The notes under the pieces are model-generated. The model had not been told where the DNA came from and searched no databases. It saw only the letters and a program-made list of their open reading frames with translations. Positions 5,992 to 7,483 of a DNA stretch of 7,483 nucleotides are shown here, one piece after another. How positions within the stretch are numbered: position 1 is the first letter of the stretch; every line of letters begins with the position of its first letter. The stretch covers positions 17,149 to 24,631 of the forward strand of contig DLKG01000062.1 in the NCBI GenBank assembly GCA_002490315.1, in the 5' to 3' direction. The position numbers were made by a program, and so were the translations under genes. The DNA comes from Prevotella sp. UBA7594. GTDB lineage: Bacteria > Bacteroidota > Bacteroidia > Bacteroidales > Bacteroidaceae.

Positions 5992-7483
5992 TTAGCCTTT
6001 TGATCCTGTTACTTCCCAACCTTGCTGCTTCGCAAAGTCTATGATGAAACTAATATTGTATTTATTCCACCATGAGAGAACTTTGTACTTCACACCATCG
6101 CTTGAGGTTATTTCTTTATTTACAAAGCAGTTCAGGTAACTATTCGTTACTTCCTCTGTTCGTGCTAAAATTCCGTGGTACTGATATTTATTCTCAACTT
6201 TATCCCCGAAGTCCAAGGCTTTTTGTAAATCTGCAAATGTTTCGTCAGCGTGTTCATTGATGTATTTCTCCACAATCTTTACGCCAAGATCTTTCTTGGA
6301 GAGACGATCATTTCCATCAAAGGAATACTTGGTATAGTCTATCTTGTTAACGGGGTCATCAAACTCTTCTTGTGGAGGCACGTCATCGCCCTCTTTCGTC
6401 AAAACGTCTTCGCCCACAATCTTCACGAGGAACTTGCGAACGTTCTCTACGTTCACAGTGTTGTCGTCGTTATAGAACGCCTCGAAAGTGGCAGTTTTGC
6501 TTTTGTCGTCACTTACGTTGAAGTCGTCGGTGTTTCCGTCCTTGAAAACATCGTTCCAAAGGTAGAACAGCACTTTGCTTACAAAACGCTCCACGCCAAT
6601 AGGCTCGTCTTCGTTCTGTGGCTTGCAGAAGAAGTAGCCGAGTTTCTTGTCGTCGCTGCTTGTCTCCTCTGCTATCTTCTCGTTAACAGCTTGAACGAAT
6701 ATCCACCAGTCACAGACATCGTCTCCGCACTTTATTTTGTAGTTTTTCTTTGCATCAGCAATCTTTACATAGTGCCAATCCCAGCGACGCTTGAAAGCAG
6801 AGTCTATCGGGAACAGACTTTGGTCGCTGGTATTCATAGTTGCCCAAATATAGAAGTTGCTGGGCAGCAAGAGAATCTTTCCGCTCATTATATCTTCCGC
6901 CAAGTTGCCAACATAGTCTTTTACCACACCTTGCAGGTTCAGTTCTTTTGTTAACATGTAGTCTTTTTCAGCCTTAAACGCCTCGGCTATTTCCCTCTGC
7001 AAGTCAGCATCTGTCTCAATGGGATATGAGGAGAATCCGTTGTCTTGACGGTCAAGAAGTTGGAACAAGTCACCGAATATCTGCGCACAGTTGCCTCGGT
7101 TGATTTCCTCTATCACAAGAAACTGTGGAGCAACCCCACTTTCGTCACTCTCGGCATATTTCTTCCAAGCGGAAAGATATGCTTTCAGGAAGGCTTGCTT
7201 TACAAACTTGTAAGTGATACGTTTTTCCTTGTATGTCCCATTGTTTGTATCGAACTTTATACCTTCGGCAACAGCCACAGGCACGATCCGAACATCCACC
7301 TCTTCCATCATTGGCTTATATGCACCGACGAATGTTGAGTAGTCGCTATCGGGATGGAACGTTGTGCGGATAGCTCCATACTTTTTCGTGATTTTATCAA
7401 TCTCATACGACTTACCAGTGCCTGGCGCACCATAGTAGATTTGCTGAAGGGGAAGATTAATAGCTGAAGTTTCCCACCCCTCT
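5992..7483 (-). CDS. McrB-like AAA+ NTPase, motor subunit of LlaJI-type restriction system; 5' end outside window
   Basis: The frame is open to the right edge of the window; the visible 496 residues end at TAA 5994-5992. The Walker A loop GAPGTGKS lies at visible residues 18-25 (bases 7408-7431), followed by TTFHPDSDYSTFVG. The Walker B block FLVIEEINRGN is at about 121-131, with AQIFGDLFQLLDR after it. The McrB signature MNTSDQSLFPIDSAFKRRW is at 216-234 and a conserved KKLGYFF at about 279-285. The IEEINR and NTxDxS motifs are those of the McrB branch of AAA+ proteins, which use GTP or ATP to drive the partner nuclease. From about residue 382 a separate C-terminal domain follows (DYTKYSFDG, TFADLQKAL, CFVNKEI), possibly a DNA-recognition or wHTH-like part. 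The N-terminal DNA-binding region is beyond the window. It corresponds to the R1 protein of LlaJI and is the first visible operon gene, 3 bases before the endonuclease. Its promoter is not visible. Confidence 0.92.
   Translation of the reverse strand, partial: EGWETSAINLPLQQIYYGAPGTGKSYEIDKITKKYGAIRTTFHPDSDYSTFVGAYKPMMEEVDVRIVPVAVAEGIKFDTNNGTYKEKRITYKFVKQAFLKAYLSAWKKYAESDESGVAPQFLVIEEINRGNCAQIFGDLFQLLDRQDNGFSSYPIETDADLQREIAEAFKAEKDYMLTKELNLQGVVKDYVGNLAEDIMSGKILLLPSNFYIWATMNTSDQSLFPIDSAFKRRWDWHYVKIADAKKNYKIKCGDDVCDWWIFVQAVNEKIAEETSSDDKKLGYFFCKPQNEDEPIGVERFVSKVLFYLWNDVFKDGNTDDFNVSDDKSKTATFEAFYNDDNTVNVENVRKFLVKIVGEDVLTKEGDDVPPQEEFDDPVNKIDYTKYSFDGNDRLSKKDLGVKIVEKYINEHADETFADLQKALDFGDKVENKYQYHGILARTEEVTNSYLNCFVNKEITSSDGVKYKVLSWWNKYNISFIIDFAKQQGWEVTGSKG

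Noticed and set aside
6250..6954. Long + strand open frame opposite the McrB-like gene
   Set aside because: The opposite strand carries the unmistakable McrB motifs. This frame reads as hydrophobic Val/Leu-rich shadow sequence.
1..7483. CRISPR array, tRNA or rRNA genes, insertion-sequence ends, transposase or integrase
   Set aside because: No regularly spaced repeats, no cloverleaf or rRNA-like sequence, and no transposase or integrase coding was seen on either strand.

Overview
The window looks like a piece of a Bacteroidales chromosome, most likely Prevotella/Segatella. The 5' end carries the 3' part of a DnaK gene with a Prevotella-like C-terminal tail, and upstream Shine-Dalgarno sequences are weak throughout. 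The genus is an inference from protein style; no database search was possible.

Layout, left to right. (1) Bases 1-782, + strand: the substrate-binding half of dnaK, rich in G+C and regular in codon use, closed by a textbook intrinsic terminator at 816-850. (2) Bases 851-1752: an AT-richer accessory strip. It holds a short direct repeat, a coiled-coil protein with one C-terminal membrane helix (1016-1474, +) and a 44-residue one-helix membrane peptide (1570-1704, +). It also holds two hairpins that are sequence relatives of each other (1529-1562 and 1704-1747). The second hairpin is also the meeting point with the converging operon on the other strand. (3) Bases 1753-7483, - strand: a tightly packed operon read right to left. 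Its order is a McrB-like AAA+ NTPase (5' end outside the window), a LlaJI-family restriction endonuclease split in two by an apparent one-base frameshift, a small exported protein, and a KAP-family P-loop NTPase.

How the genes fit together. The McrB-like NTPase and the PD-(D/E)XK protein form the restriction module of a LlaJI-type (McrBC-related, methylation-protected) restriction-modification system. The partner cytosine-5 methyltransferases are not in the window and would be expected just beyond the right edge. The exported protein and the KAP NTPase are not standard LlaJI components. They are joined to the endonuclease gene by a 4-base ATGA overlap and an 8-base gap, so they are probably co-transcribed and may add a membrane- or envelope-linked second layer of phage defence. 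That combination is the most interesting part of the window. The frameshift in the endonuclease raises the question of whether the restriction module is still active.
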